Below the pieces are notes generated by a model. That model saw only the letters and a list, made by a program, of their open reading frames with translations, ran no database searches and was not told the DNA's origin. From positions 1 through 16,272 of the forward strand of contig CAYLJO010000144.1 of assembly GCA_964383905.1 (NCBI GenBank): a DNA stretch of 16,272 nt. The letters run 5' to 3'. Position 1 is the stretch's first letter. Each line of letters starts with the position of its first letter. The DNA is from CAYLJO01 sp964383905. Its GTDB lineage: Bacteria; Acidobacteriota; Blastocatellia; Pyrinomonadales; Pyrinomonadaceae. This document shows positions 1 through 9,591 of this stretch, piece after piece. The position numbers and the translations under genes were made by a program.

Positions 1-1
1 C

Positions 2-445
2 GAATACCTCGCCAAGCTAGTTGAAGAGGGCCAACTCAAACCGCTGCATGAATCGGAGAAGAAGATCACCTTTCACGACCCGTGCTATCTGGGCCGGCAG
101 AACGGCGTGTATGAAGCGCCGCGCGCGCTCGTGCGAATCTCTTCGCGCCAAGCGCCATTGGAGATGAAGCGAAGTCGCGCCAGGAGTTTCTGCTGCGGCG
201 GTGGCGGAGGCATGAGCTTTGCGGAGGAGCCTCCCGGTAAGCGCGTCAATCAGGAACGCGCGCGCGAAGCTTTGGAGACGGGCGCAGACATCTTGGCGAC
301 GGGCTGCCCGTTCTGCATGACGATGATGGAAGACGGGATCAACGCGCGCAAAGGCGTGCGTGACGTGCGCGTGATGGATGTCTCCGAATTGTTGTGGGAG
401 GCGTCGAAATCGCGCGCGGCGGAGAACCCGGCACCAGCGGTCTGA
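2..445 (+). CDS. CCG-domain Fe-S oxidoreductase, C-terminal part (probable ETF:quinone oxidoreductase of HdrD type)
   Basis: The reading frame is open from the window edge (codon start at base 2), so the N-terminus lies upstream; 147 residues are visible. Seen: a HDPCYLGR motif near the start, an FCCGGGGG motif in the middle and GCPFCMTMMEDG near the end, the cysteine spacing of a CCG (heterodisulfide reductase subunit B/D-like) domain that binds an iron-sulfur cofactor. Known: proteins of this family include membrane Fe-S enzymes that pass electrons from ETF to menaquinone and are often encoded beside acyl-CoA dehydrogenases. Inferred: this is the respiratory exit for electrons from the downstream dehydrogenases. 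The part that would show a membrane heme domain or 4Fe-4S ferredoxin domain is outside the window, so a glycolate-oxidase-type or lactate-utilisation Fe-S subunit cannot be excluded. The next gene starts 11 bases after the stop, which implies co-transcription. Confidence 0.8.
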   Translation, partial: EYLAKLVEEGQLKPLHESEKKITFHDPCYLGRQNGVYEAPRALVRISSRQAPLEMKRSRARSFCCGGGGGMSFAEEPPGKRVNQERAREALETGADILATGCPFCMTMMEDGINARKGVRDVRVMDVSELLWEASKSRAAENPAPAV

Positions 446-450
446 GGTGG
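444..450 (+). promoter_or_regulatory. Ribosome binding site deciding the start of the first acyl-CoA dehydrogenase
   Basis: GAGGTGG lies six bases upstream of ATG 457. The frame is open back to a GTG at 394, but that would overlap the preceding gene by about 50 bases and add a non-family N-terminus. The site therefore favours 457. Confidence 0.6.
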
Positions 451-456
451 GTATTC

Positions 457-1635
457 ATGAACTTAAACTTAATTCCAACCGAACAGCAGTTCCGCGACGA
501 ATTCCGCGCGTGGCTCAAAGCCAACGTGCCCCCTGAGCGGACCGGCGGGGGGACCGGCTCCGAAGACAGAGAGGATTACATCAAGTACCTGCGCGATTGG
601 CAGCGCAAGCTCTACGAAGGCGGGTGGGCCGGCATCTCCTGGCCGACGCAGTACGGTGGGCGCGGCGCGACGCTCGTGGAGCAGGCCATCTTTCAGGAAG
701 AGCTGGCGCGCGCGGGTGCCCCGCAGTTAATCGGAACGATCGGTCTCTCGCTCGTCGGCCCGACGATTATCGCGATGGGCACAGAGGAGCAGAAGTCGCG
801 CTACCTCCCGGCGATTCTCTCCGGCGAAGAGATCTGGTGTCAGGGATTCTCGGAGCCGAACGCCGGCAGCGACCTCGCCTCGCTCGGCACGAAGGCGGTG
901 CGTGACGGCGATCACTTCACCGTCGACGGTCAGAAGATCTGGACGAGCTTCGCGCAGATGGCCGACTGGTGTCTGCTGCTCGTGCGCACAGATACGGCAG
1001 CGCCGAAGCACAAGGGGATCACCTGCCTGCTCCTCGACATGCGCAGCGAGGGCGTGCGGGTGCGCCCTTTGCGACAAATGTCGGGCGATGCGGGATTCAA
1101 TGAGGTGTTCTTCTCAAGCGTGCGTGTGCCGGTCACGCAGGCCCTCGGCGAAATCAACAAAGGTTGGGCGACGGCCATCACCGCTTTGATGAACGAGCGC
1201 GCCAATCTCGGCACAGGCATTCAGGTCGTCTTCAAGCGCAACCTCGAAGCGCTCATCGCGCGCTCGCACGCGGTCGAGCACCAAGGTCGCCCCGCGAGCG
1301 AAGACCCGGTGGTCAGGCAAAAGCTCGCGCAAGCCTACCTCGAACTGGAAATCCTGCGCCTCAACACGAACCGTGCGCTGACGTCCTTGAGCAGGACCGG
1401 CATCCCCGGCCCCGAAGGCTCGATCCTGAAACTTTACTGGAGCGAGATGAACCAGCGCACACAGCAGACCGCGCAAGAGGTACTTGGGCCCTACGGGCAG
1501 CTCAAAGACTTCGACAACGGCCTGTGGGAATACGCCTACCTGCGCTCGCGCGGCAACACGATTGAAGCGGGCACCAGCGAAATTCAGCGTAACATCATCG
1601 CCGAGCGCGTGCTGGGCCTACCTAAGAGCTACTGA
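457..1635 (+). CDS. Acyl-CoA dehydrogenase, probable catalytic subunit of a two-subunit (FadE26/ChsE4-like) enzyme
   Basis: Predicted 392-aa flavoprotein that oxidises an acyl-CoA to a 2-enoyl-CoA and passes electrons to ETF. Seen: the flavin/substrate signature CQGFSEPNAGSDLASL at about residues 128-143, a DGQKIWTS strand at 157-164, and a C-terminal IEAGTSEIQRNIIAERVLGL. The usual C-terminal catalytic Glu (position before GT in the medium-chain enzyme) is Ala here. A Glu is present at residue 247 (MNERAN), in the helix where isovaleryl-CoA dehydrogenase carries its base. Known: mycobacterial alpha2-beta2 enzymes such as ChsE4-ChsE5 use this helix position. Inferred: this is the base-carrying subunit and the next gene supplies the partner. 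ATG 457 was chosen for its ribosome site and because the N-terminus then begins normally. The substrate cannot be read from the sequence; bulky or branched acyl-CoAs are plausible by analogy. Confidence 0.9.
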   Translation: MNLNLIPTEQQFRDEFRAWLKANVPPERTGGGTGSEDREDYIKYLRDWQRKLYEGGWAGISWPTQYGGRGATLVEQAIFQEELARAGAPQLIGTIGLSLVGPTIIAMGTEEQKSRYLPAILSGEEIWCQGFSEPNAGSDLASLGTKAVRDGDHFTVDGQKIWTSFAQMADWCLLLVRTDTAAPKHKGITCLLLDMRSEGVRVRPLRQMSGDAGFNEVFFSSVRVPVTQALGEINKGWATAITALMNERANLGTGIQVVFKRNLEALIARSHAVEHQGRPASEDPVVRQKLAQAYLELEILRLNTNRALTSLSRTGIPGPEGSILKLYWSEMNQRTQQTAQEVLGPYGQLKDFDNGLWEYAYLRSRGNTIEAGTSEIQRNIIAERVLGLPKSY

Positions 1636-1648
1636 AGAGAGAGTAGGC

Positions 1649-1702
1649 GGTGAACTGTGAATGGTAAGCGGTTTCACTCCTGCTCACTGCTTACTGCTCA
1701 CT
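1649..1702 (+). repeat. Degenerate 7-bp tandem repeats in two opposed blocks
   Basis: In the 78-base gap between the two dehydrogenase genes, bases 1649-1669 read as three heptads (GGTGAAC, TGTGAAT, GGTAAGC). Bases 1681-1701 read as three more (TGCTCAC, TGCTTAC, TGCTCAC). The second block, reverse-complemented, gives GTGAGCA-type heptads, so the blocks are imperfectly inverted relative to each other and could fold in RNA with several mismatches and G-U pairs. It is not a CRISPR array because there are no spacers. I read it as an intergenic simple-repeat family; a role in mRNA folding or as a genome-wide repeat is possible but unproven. Confidence 0.6.
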
Positions 1703-1713
1703 TGGATTTTCTT

Positions 1714-2907
1714 ATGGACTTTGATCTCAGTAAACCGCAAAAACTGCTGAAGGAATCGGCGCGTGACCTGCTCGCGCGCGAGTGTGGACTCGGGCGCGTG
1801 CGCGAGTTGATGGAGGCTGAAACGGCGCATGATCAAAAGCTCTGGCAAACGCTCGCCGATCAGGGCTGGGTGGGGCTGACGCTGCCGGAAGAGCATGGCG
1901 GTCTCGGTCTCGGTCAGGTCGAGCTGGCCGTCGTCGCCGAGGAGATGGGACGTGCCTGCCTGCCGGGCCCGTTCCTTTCGACGCTCACGGCCTCCGCGCT
2001 CATCGAGCGCGCTGGCAATTCGGAGCAACGGGCGAAGTATCTCGCACCCGTGGCGGCGGGGGAACTGAAAGCCACGGTGGCGATTCTTGAAGAGGGCGCA
2101 AACTGGGAAGTGGATGCGGTCAAGCTCAAGGCCGCGCGCGACGGTCATAACTTTTCGCTCTCAGGACGAAAGCTCTTCGTGCCGGACGCCGCCGGCGCCG
2201 ATCTTCTGATCTGTGTGGCGCGCGAAGGCGATCAACTGGCGCTGTTGCCCGTCCATCGCGGCGCGGGCGGCCTCTCCATAAAGGCGATGCCTTCGATGGA
2301 CGCGACGCGCAAGCTCTACGAGGTCACCTTCGACGGCGTGACGGTCGCCACGGCAGACGCTTTCGGCGCAGACGGCGACGCGAGCGGCGCACTGCGGGGC
2401 GCGTTGGAGGTGGCGACCGTGGCGCTGTGCGCCGAGATGGTCGGTGGGATGCAGTGGGTGCTCGATACGACGGTCGAATACGCGAAGACGCGCCAACAAT
2501 TCGGGCGTCCCATCGGCTCTTTTCAAGCCGTGCAACACCATTGCGCCGACATGCTGTTGATGACCGAAAGCGCGCGCTCGGCCACTTATTATGCGGCGTG
2601 GGCTTTGACTGAAGAAGAAGAGCCAAGGGCCTCCGGCGCGGTCTCAATCGCCAAAGCCTATTGCTCGGACGCTTACCGCGAGGTCGGCAACCGCGGCATA
2701 CAGGTCCACGGCGGCATCGGCTTCACTTGGGAGCACGACCTACAGCTTTACTACAAACGGAGCAAATCATCCGAGACACTTTTTGGCGATGCCGCTTTTC
2801 ATCGCGAGCGGATCGCGCGCCTTATTGTGGACGGCGGCGCGCCCGCTCGTGCAGGGAAGGCTGAGCCTGATGTTTTAGCCGAACGGTTGCAGAAGGCAAA
2901 GGCATAA
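1714..2907 (+). CDS. Acyl-CoA dehydrogenase, probable non-catalytic partner subunit (FadE27/ChsE5-like)
   Basis: Predicted 397-aa protein with the ACAD fold: N-terminal helical domain, LTLPEEHGGLGLG at about 55-67, a C-terminal helical domain with EYAKTRQQFGRPIGSFQAVQH at 255-275 and QVHGGIGFTWEHD at 330-342. The last motif is typical of the FadE27/FadE29/FadE33-type halves of heteromeric dehydrogenases. The C-terminal position that normally holds the catalytic Glu is Phe (LFGDAAF, residue 357). The alternative helix position is also not Glu (Ala within LEVATVAL). Inferred: it pairs with the preceding gene product, helping to form the flavin and acyl sites. The frame is open from GTG 1657, but that extension translates the heptad repeat, so ATG 1714 (MDFDLS) is preferred. 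Its ribosome site (TTGGA) is weak, so translation may be coupled to the gene before. Confidence 0.88.
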   Translation: MDFDLSKPQKLLKESARDLLARECGLGRVRELMEAETAHDQKLWQTLADQGWVGLTLPEEHGGLGLGQVELAVVAEEMGRACLPGPFLSTLTASALIERAGNSEQRAKYLAPVAAGELKATVAILEEGANWEVDAVKLKAARDGHNFSLSGRKLFVPDAAGADLLICVAREGDQLALLPVHRGAGGLSIKAMPSMDATRKLYEVTFDGVTVATADAFGADGDASGALRGALEVATVALCAEMVGGMQWVLDTTVEYAKTRQQFGRPIGSFQAVQHHCADMLLMTESARSATYYAAWALTEEEEPRASGAVSIAKAYCSDAYREVGNRGIQVHGGIGFTWEHDLQLYYKRSKSSETLFGDAAFHRERIARLIVDGGAPARAGKAEPDVLAERLQKAKA

Positions 2908-2971
2908 CGACTGATATCACAATCGACGTCGCTGCTTCCCAATAAATCGTGAACGGGCGAGAGATAAAAAG

Positions 2972-3748
2972 ATGACGGCGCACGTGAGAGAATTATTTGA
3001 TCTTTCGGGTCGGGTGGCGATTGTCACGGGCGGCTCGCGCGGGCTCGGAAAAGAGATGGCCGAAGGTTTAGCCGAGGCGGGCGCGCGGCTTATGCTCTGC
3101 GCGCGTCGCGACGAGTGGCTGACGCCGACCACCAAAGAGATGCGCGGGCGCGGCTTTCAAGTCGAAGGTATGCTCTGCGATGTCTCGAATCCGGAGCAGG
3201 TGCAAGCGGTTGTTGATAGGACAATCGAAGCTTTCGGCAAGGTGGATATTTTGCTCAACAACGCCGGCGTCTCGTGGGGCGAGCGGCCCGAACGGATGCC
3301 GTTTGATAAATGGCAGAAGGTGATTGACATAAATCTGACGGGCGCATTCCTTTTCGCGCAGGCCGCCGGGCGCGAGATGTTGAAGCGTGAGTCCGGGCGC
3401 ATCATCAATGTTTCATCCGTGTCCGGTTTGCAGTCTTCGGTGGCGGGGCCGCACTACGTCGGGTACGCCGCGAGCAAAGCAGGACTCTTCGGCTTGACGC
3501 GCGAACTTGCCGCCTCTTGGGGCAGGCAAGGCATTCGCGTCAATGCCATCGCGCCGGGCTTCTTTCATTCGCGCCTGGCGGACGCCGCCATCGAGTATGC
3601 CGAGCCCGCGATCAAAGCGCGAAATCCGATTCCGCGCGTCGGCGAAGCCGGGGAGTTAAAAGGCGTTGCCGTGTTTCTGGCCTCCGACGCCTCAAACTAC
3701 ATCACCGGCCAAACGATCGTCGTGGATGGAGGCCGCACGATCATCTAA
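2972..3748 (+). CDS. Short-chain dehydrogenase/reductase (classical SDR)
   Basis: 258 aa, the usual length for a classical SDR. Seen: nucleotide-binding TGGSRGLG at 19-26, NNAG at 96-99, a serine cluster NVSSVSG at 146-152, the catalytic pair Tyr165 and Lys169 (YAASK), and NAIAPGFF at 191-198. After the second beta strand the sequence is CARR, and the arginines suggest NADP(H) rather than NAD(H) preference (inference). It resembles gluconate 5-dehydrogenase/FabG-type reductases, but cluster context argues for a hydroxyacyl-CoA, keto or alcohol substrate made during acid breakdown. The P. putida levulinate operon also has one SDR (LvaD) beside its ligase. It starts 64 bases after the dehydrogenase gene, and the ligase follows closely. 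The exact substrate is unknown. Confidence 0.88.
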   Translation: MTAHVRELFDLSGRVAIVTGGSRGLGKEMAEGLAEAGARLMLCARRDEWLTPTTKEMRGRGFQVEGMLCDVSNPEQVQAVVDRTIEAFGKVDILLNNAGVSWGERPERMPFDKWQKVIDINLTGAFLFAQAAGREMLKRESGRIINVSSVSGLQSSVAGPHYVGYAASKAGLFGLTRELAASWGRQGIRVNAIAPGFFHSRLADAAIEYAEPAIKARNPIPRVGEAGELKGVAVFLASDASNYITGQTIVVDGGRTII

Positions 3749-3751
3749 CTC

Positions 3752-3758
3752 AGGGAGG
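3752..3758 (+). promoter_or_regulatory. Ribosome binding site deciding the ligase start
   Basis: AGGGAGG is only two bases from ATG 3761 but five bases from ATG 3764, so the second of the two adjacent ATG codons is the better start. Confidence 0.55.
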
Positions 3759-3763
3759 CGATG

Positions 3764-5455
3764 ATGAGCAAAGCTAAAGTAGCTGAAGAAAGTGGGAAAT
3801 CGCTCTACGCGGCGCGGCCCTGGCTCGGCCATTACGACTACTGGATGCGCCCGCACATGAACTACCCGCGCCGCCCGTTACACGACATCCTGCGCATCGC
3901 GGCGGTCGAGATGCCGGAGCGCCCCGCCACCGCCTTCCTCGGCGTGCACCTCACCTTCGCCCAGATCAAAGAGCAGGCGGACAGACTCGCCACGGCGCTG
4001 GCGCGGCTCGGCGTCAGGCAGAACGATCGCGTCGGCATCATGCTGCCGAACTGCCCGCAGTACATTATTATTACCTTCGCCATTCTGCGCCTGGGCGCGA
4101 CGGTGGTGAATGTCAACCCGCTCTACACGCCGCGCGAGGTTCTGATCGTCGCGCAGGATTCCGGGATACGCGCCCTGTTGACGCTCAACGCGCTCGCGCC
4201 GGTGGCGCTCTCGGTGCTCGATCAGACGAAGATCGAGCACGTCATCATCACGTCGCTCGCGGAATACTCAGCCGCCGCGACGCCGGCCCCGGCCGTTGAC
4301 CTTACGCTGCGTTTGGCGGATCTGCTCGCCGGCGTTGAAGAGCCGGACTTGCCCCGCGTCGAGATCAACGTAGACGAGGATGTGGCCGTACTGCAGTACA
4401 CGGGCGGCACGACCGGCGGGCCGAAGGGCGCGATGCTCACGCACTACAACATTTTTGCCAACGTGATCCAGACCGAATCTTGGGGCCACCGCAGTGTGCG
4501 CCGCGGCGAAGACACCTACCTGCTGGTGATCCCGTTCTTTCACATCTACGGCTTCACGGTCGGCATGATCGCGGGGACATGGCTCGGCGCGCAACAGGTG
4601 CTCATCCCGAAGTACGACATCGAAGCGCTGCTGAGCGCGATCCGCGATTACCGCCCCACCTATTTTCCGGCGGTGCCCACGATCTACATCTCTCTGCTCA
4701 ATCATCCGAAGGCGAAAGAGTATGGCATTGATAAGATACGCGCCTTCAACAGCGGCTCGGCCCCTCTGCCCGTCGAAGTCATCGAGCAGTTCGAGCGCCT
4801 GACGGGCGGCACGCTCAACGAAGGCTACGGCCTCTCGGAAGCCTCACCCGTGACGCACTCCACACCCATGCTCGCGCGCCGCAAGCCGGGCAGCATCGGC
4901 CTGCCGTTGCCCGACACTGACATTAAGATCGTTGATCTGGAAACGGGCACGCGCGAGGTGCCGCTCGGCGAGGAGGGCGAACTCTGCATTGCGGGGCCGC
5001 AGGTGATGAAAGGCTACTGGAACCAACCCGACGAGACGGCTATTGCCTTGCGCACGGATGGGGCGGGGCGCACGTGGCTCTACACAGGCGACGTCGCGCG
5101 CATGGACGAGGACGGCTACACCTACATCGTGCAGCGCAAGAAGGACATGATCATAGTCAGCGGCTTCAACGTCTACCCGTCAGAAGTCGAAGACATGCTC
5201 TACACGCACCCGGCGGTGAAGGAGGCCGGGGTCGTCGGCATCCCCGATCCCTACCGGGGCGAAGCGGTCAAAGCATACGTGGTGCTCAAACCGGGCGCGC
5301 CCGTCGGCACTGATGAGCTCATCGAGCACTGCAAGCGTGGGTTGGCGGAATTCAAAGTTCCGCGCGAGGTCGAGATTCAAGAGAGCCTTCCGAAGACGGC
5401 CGTCGGGAAGATTCTCTACCGCGTGTTGCGCGAAGAGGATCGATCGAAGGGCTAA
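3764..5455 (+). CDS. fadD: Long-chain-fatty-acid-type acyl-CoA ligase (AMP-forming)
   Basis: 563 aa from ATG 3764 (564 from 3761), the normal length for FadD-type ligases. It activates a carboxylic acid with ATP to an acyl-adenylate and then to acyl-CoA. Seen, numbering from ATG 3761: the P-loop TGGTTGGPKGAM at 214-225, PFFHIYGF at 258-265, GYGLSE at 355-360, the ATP ribose-binding YTGD at 441-444, the hinge region VQRKKDMIIVSGFNVYPSEVE at 457-477, and the catalytic lysine K550 in PKTAVGK. All core motifs are intact. The P-loop has GGP where many FadDs have GVS/GVA. Inferred: it is the entry enzyme for the cluster, the role LvaE or FadD plays elsewhere. Chain length and branching preference cannot be read. 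An aryl- or steroid-acid ligase of the same superfamily is possible. Confidence 0.92.
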   Translation: MSKAKVAEESGKSLYAARPWLGHYDYWMRPHMNYPRRPLHDILRIAAVEMPERPATAFLGVHLTFAQIKEQADRLATALARLGVRQNDRVGIMLPNCPQYIIITFAILRLGATVVNVNPLYTPREVLIVAQDSGIRALLTLNALAPVALSVLDQTKIEHVIITSLAEYSAAATPAPAVDLTLRLADLLAGVEEPDLPRVEINVDEDVAVLQYTGGTTGGPKGAMLTHYNIFANVIQTESWGHRSVRRGEDTYLLVIPFFHIYGFTVGMIAGTWLGAQQVLIPKYDIEALLSAIRDYRPTYFPAVPTIYISLLNHPKAKEYGIDKIRAFNSGSAPLPVEVIEQFERLTGGTLNEGYGLSEASPVTHSTPMLARRKPGSIGLPLPDTDIKIVDLETGTREVPLGEEGELCIAGPQVMKGYWNQPDETAIALRTDGAGRTWLYTGDVARMDEDGYTYIVQRKKDMIIVSGFNVYPSEVEDMLYTHPAVKEAGVVGIPDPYRGEAVKAYVVLKPGAPVGTDELIEHCKRGLAEFKVPREVEIQESLPKTAVGKILYRVLREEDRSKG

Positions 5456-5500
5456 AACTAACAGCGCGGATCAAAAGATTCGCTGGGCGAGACGAACCCG

Positions 5501-6322
5501 ATGCGACTGCTGGAAGGTAAGGTGGCCATCATCACCGGCGCGGGGCGCGGCATCGGGCGCGCGTGCGCTGAGCTTTTTGCCGCACACGGGGCGCGCGTTA
5601 TCGCCTCAGATATTGACCCGCAGCCGGCGCACGAAGTGGTCAAGAAGATTAACGCCGCCGGCGGTGACGCGCTCGCCGTGCCGGGTGATGTGACAGACCC
5701 GGAGTTTCCTCAGCAATTGATTAAAGCCGTGGTTGATCGTTACGGCCAGATTGATGCCATCGTTAACAACGCGGGCTACACGTGGGACGGAACCCTCCAC
5801 AAGATGACGGATGAGCAATGGCAGGCGATGCTTGACGTGCATCTGACGGCGCCGTTCCGCGTCATCCGCGCCGCCTCTGGATACCTGCGCGAGACGGCGA
5901 AGCGCGAAAAAGAGGGGCGCGGCCGGGCACAGGCGCGCAAGATTGTCAACGTCAGCTCGACCACGGGGACGCGCGGCAACGCCGGGCAAGCGAACTATGC
6001 GGCGGGCAAAGCCGGCATCGTCGGCCTGACGAAGACTTTGGCGAAGGAATGGGGGCAGTTCAACATACAGGTCAACGCCGTCGCCTTCGGCTTCATCGAG
6101 ACCAGACTGACGCAGGCCAAAGAGACTGGCGAGCGCCTCACGCGCAAACCGGCAGATATTACGCTCGGCATCCCTCGGGCGAACCGCGAGATCGCCCTCA
6201 GAATGATTCCGATGGGACGCGGCGGCACCCCCGAAGAGGCGGCGGGCCCCGTCCTCTTCTTCTCGTCGCCGCTCAGCGATTACGTTTCCGGGCAAGTGCT
6301 GGAAGTGACCGGCGGCCTCTGA
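5501..6322 (+). CDS. Short-chain dehydrogenase/reductase, FabG/3-hydroxyacyl-CoA dehydrogenase-like
   Basis: 273 aa. Seen: TGAGRGIG at 12-19, an acidic residue after the second strand (ASDID, Asp37) suggesting NAD(H) use, NNAG at 89-92, VSSTTG with the catalytic Ser at about 151-156, and Tyr166/Lys170 in YAAGK. Two oddities stand out: a charged, Arg/Lys/Glu-rich insertion at about 130-147, and VNAVAFGFIETRL in place of the usual NxxxPGF, so the proline after the catalytic region is Ala. I recall this variant in FabG-like reductases found with FadE and MaoC genes. Inferred role: oxidation of an (R)-3-hydroxyacyl-CoA to a 3-oxoacyl-CoA, pairing with the MaoC hydratase further downstream. It starts 45 bases after the ligase. 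A general 3-oxoacyl-ACP reductase is the alternative, but no other fatty-acid synthesis gene is nearby. Confidence 0.88.
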   Translation: MRLLEGKVAIITGAGRGIGRACAELFAAHGARVIASDIDPQPAHEVVKKINAAGGDALAVPGDVTDPEFPQQLIKAVVDRYGQIDAIVNNAGYTWDGTLHKMTDEQWQAMLDVHLTAPFRVIRAASGYLRETAKREKEGRGRAQARKIVNVSSTTGTRGNAGQANYAAGKAGIVGLTKTLAKEWGQFNIQVNAVAFGFIETRLTQAKETGERLTRKPADITLGIPRANREIALRMIPMGRGGTPEEAAGPVLFFSSPLSDYVSGQVLEVTGGL

Positions 6323-6333
6323 GGATAACAATC

Positions 6334-6340
6334 AAGGAGA
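6334..6340 (+). promoter_or_regulatory. Ribosome binding site deciding the aldolase-like start
   Basis: AAGGAGA sits five bases before ATG 6346. The frame is open back to 6049, but that extension is the preceding SDR gene read in another frame, so 6346 is the true start. Confidence 0.75.
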
Positions 6341-6345
6341 CAGCG

Positions 6346-7095
6346 ATGAACTACGAGGCGATTAAATTTGACATCTGCTGCGCGGCGCGCCTGCTCTACC
6401 GGCACGGCCTGAGCGTCGCCAACGCGGGCCACTTGAGCGTCGTGGTCGGCGAAGACCGGATGCTGGTTAACCACTTCGGGCCGTCGTTCGCCACGCTCAG
6501 GCCCGAGAACATCGTGCCGGTGGATTTCTCAGGAAAAGTCCTGGACGGTGATGCTTACGTCAATGATACGATTAGCCTGCACGGCATCATCCACCGCGAG
6601 AACCCACACGCCATTGCCGTCGCGCACACTCACCCGCCTGCCGTCGTGACCTATAGCACGTTTCGCATCGTACCGGAGATTTACGATCAGGAGAGCTGTT
6701 TGTTGGCCGACGACGTGGGTGTCGTGGAAGAAGATTACGAGGGGCTGGCTTCCGCAGAGGAGCGCGTGATGCCGATTGCGAGGGCGCTCAAAGAGAAGCG
6801 GGCGGTCATCCTGCCCAACCACGGCGCAATTACCGCCGGCGATAACATTCAGATCGCATTCGCGCGCATGCTGCTGCTTGAAGGAATGGCCGAGCGCAAT
6901 CTCGCCGTCGCGCAGGCGGCGAAAGCCCTGGGGCTGAAGCCCACACCGATTGCGCCCGAAGCAGCGCGGCGGGCGAAGGTTGAGATCGCGCGCATCCCCG
7001 TTTTTGCTCCTCTGTGGAAGGACTACTTGACGCGGCTGCGCGCCACCGACCCAGACCTGTTTGAAGAACGCCAGGCGGCGGCCACCGCAGGGTAA
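6346..7095 (+). CDS. Class II aldolase/adducin-fold protein, function unknown
   Basis: 249 aa. Seen: the zinc-binding histidines of the class II aldolase fold, H94 and H96 in AVAHTHPP and H159 in PNHGAI, at nearly the same positions as in L-fuculose-phosphate aldolase. The family's catalytic acid, four residues before the conserved His of the xHxxIY segment, is Thr75 here (DTISLHGIIH, 74-83). Known: family members lacking this acid include adducins and several proteins of unknown activity; others act as decarboxylases or epimerases. Inferred: it still binds metal but may not run the classical retro-aldol reaction. Its position between an SDR and the HAD/ECH fusion points to an acyl-CoA or side-chain substrate. 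A carbon-carbon cleavage of a branched hydroxyacyl intermediate would be one reason to have it here, but this is speculative. It starts 23 bases after the SDR. Confidence 0.82.
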   Translation: MNYEAIKFDICCAARLLYRHGLSVANAGHLSVVVGEDRMLVNHFGPSFATLRPENIVPVDFSGKVLDGDAYVNDTISLHGIIHRENPHAIAVAHTHPPAVVTYSTFRIVPEIYDQESCLLADDVGVVEEDYEGLASAEERVMPIARALKEKRAVILPNHGAITAGDNIQIAFARMLLLEGMAERNLAVAQAAKALGLKPTPIAPEAARRAKVEIARIPVFAPLWKDYLTRLRATDPDLFEERQAAATAG

Positions 7096-7110
7096 TCTAT
7101 ACGCGGGGGG

Positions 7111-7123
7111 GGAAACAGTTTCC
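7111..7123 (+). promoter_or_regulatory. Perfect short palindrome next to a G run (possible operator)
   Basis: GGAAACAGTTTCC, two 6-base arms around one base, lies in the 48-base gap before the fusion gene. It directly overlaps the end of a run of eight G (7105-7112). It could be a repressor site or simply chance. No matching copy was noticed in other gaps of the window. Confidence 0.25.
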
Positions 7124-7143
7124 GGAGAAGGATCGGAGAAGCC

Positions 7144-9587
<2,444 letters not shown>

Positions 9588-9591
<4 letters not shown>

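Noticed and set aside
1649..1702. Heptad repeats as a CRISPR-like array
   Set aside because: Units are 7 bp, degenerate and directly adjacent, with no spacers and no cas genes.
2924..2931. CGACGTCG palindrome in the gap before the first SDR
   Set aside because: Eight bases is too short to be meaningful in GC-rich DNA, and no promoter-like element stands near it.
5606..6331. Minus-strand open frame of 241 codons opposite the second SDR
   Set aside because: The plus strand has complete SDR motifs; the antisense translation is Arg/His-rich and resembles nothing.
6049..6345. In-frame upstream extension of the aldolase-like gene
   Set aside because: It is the SDR gene read in another frame; a strong ribosome site precedes ATG 6346.
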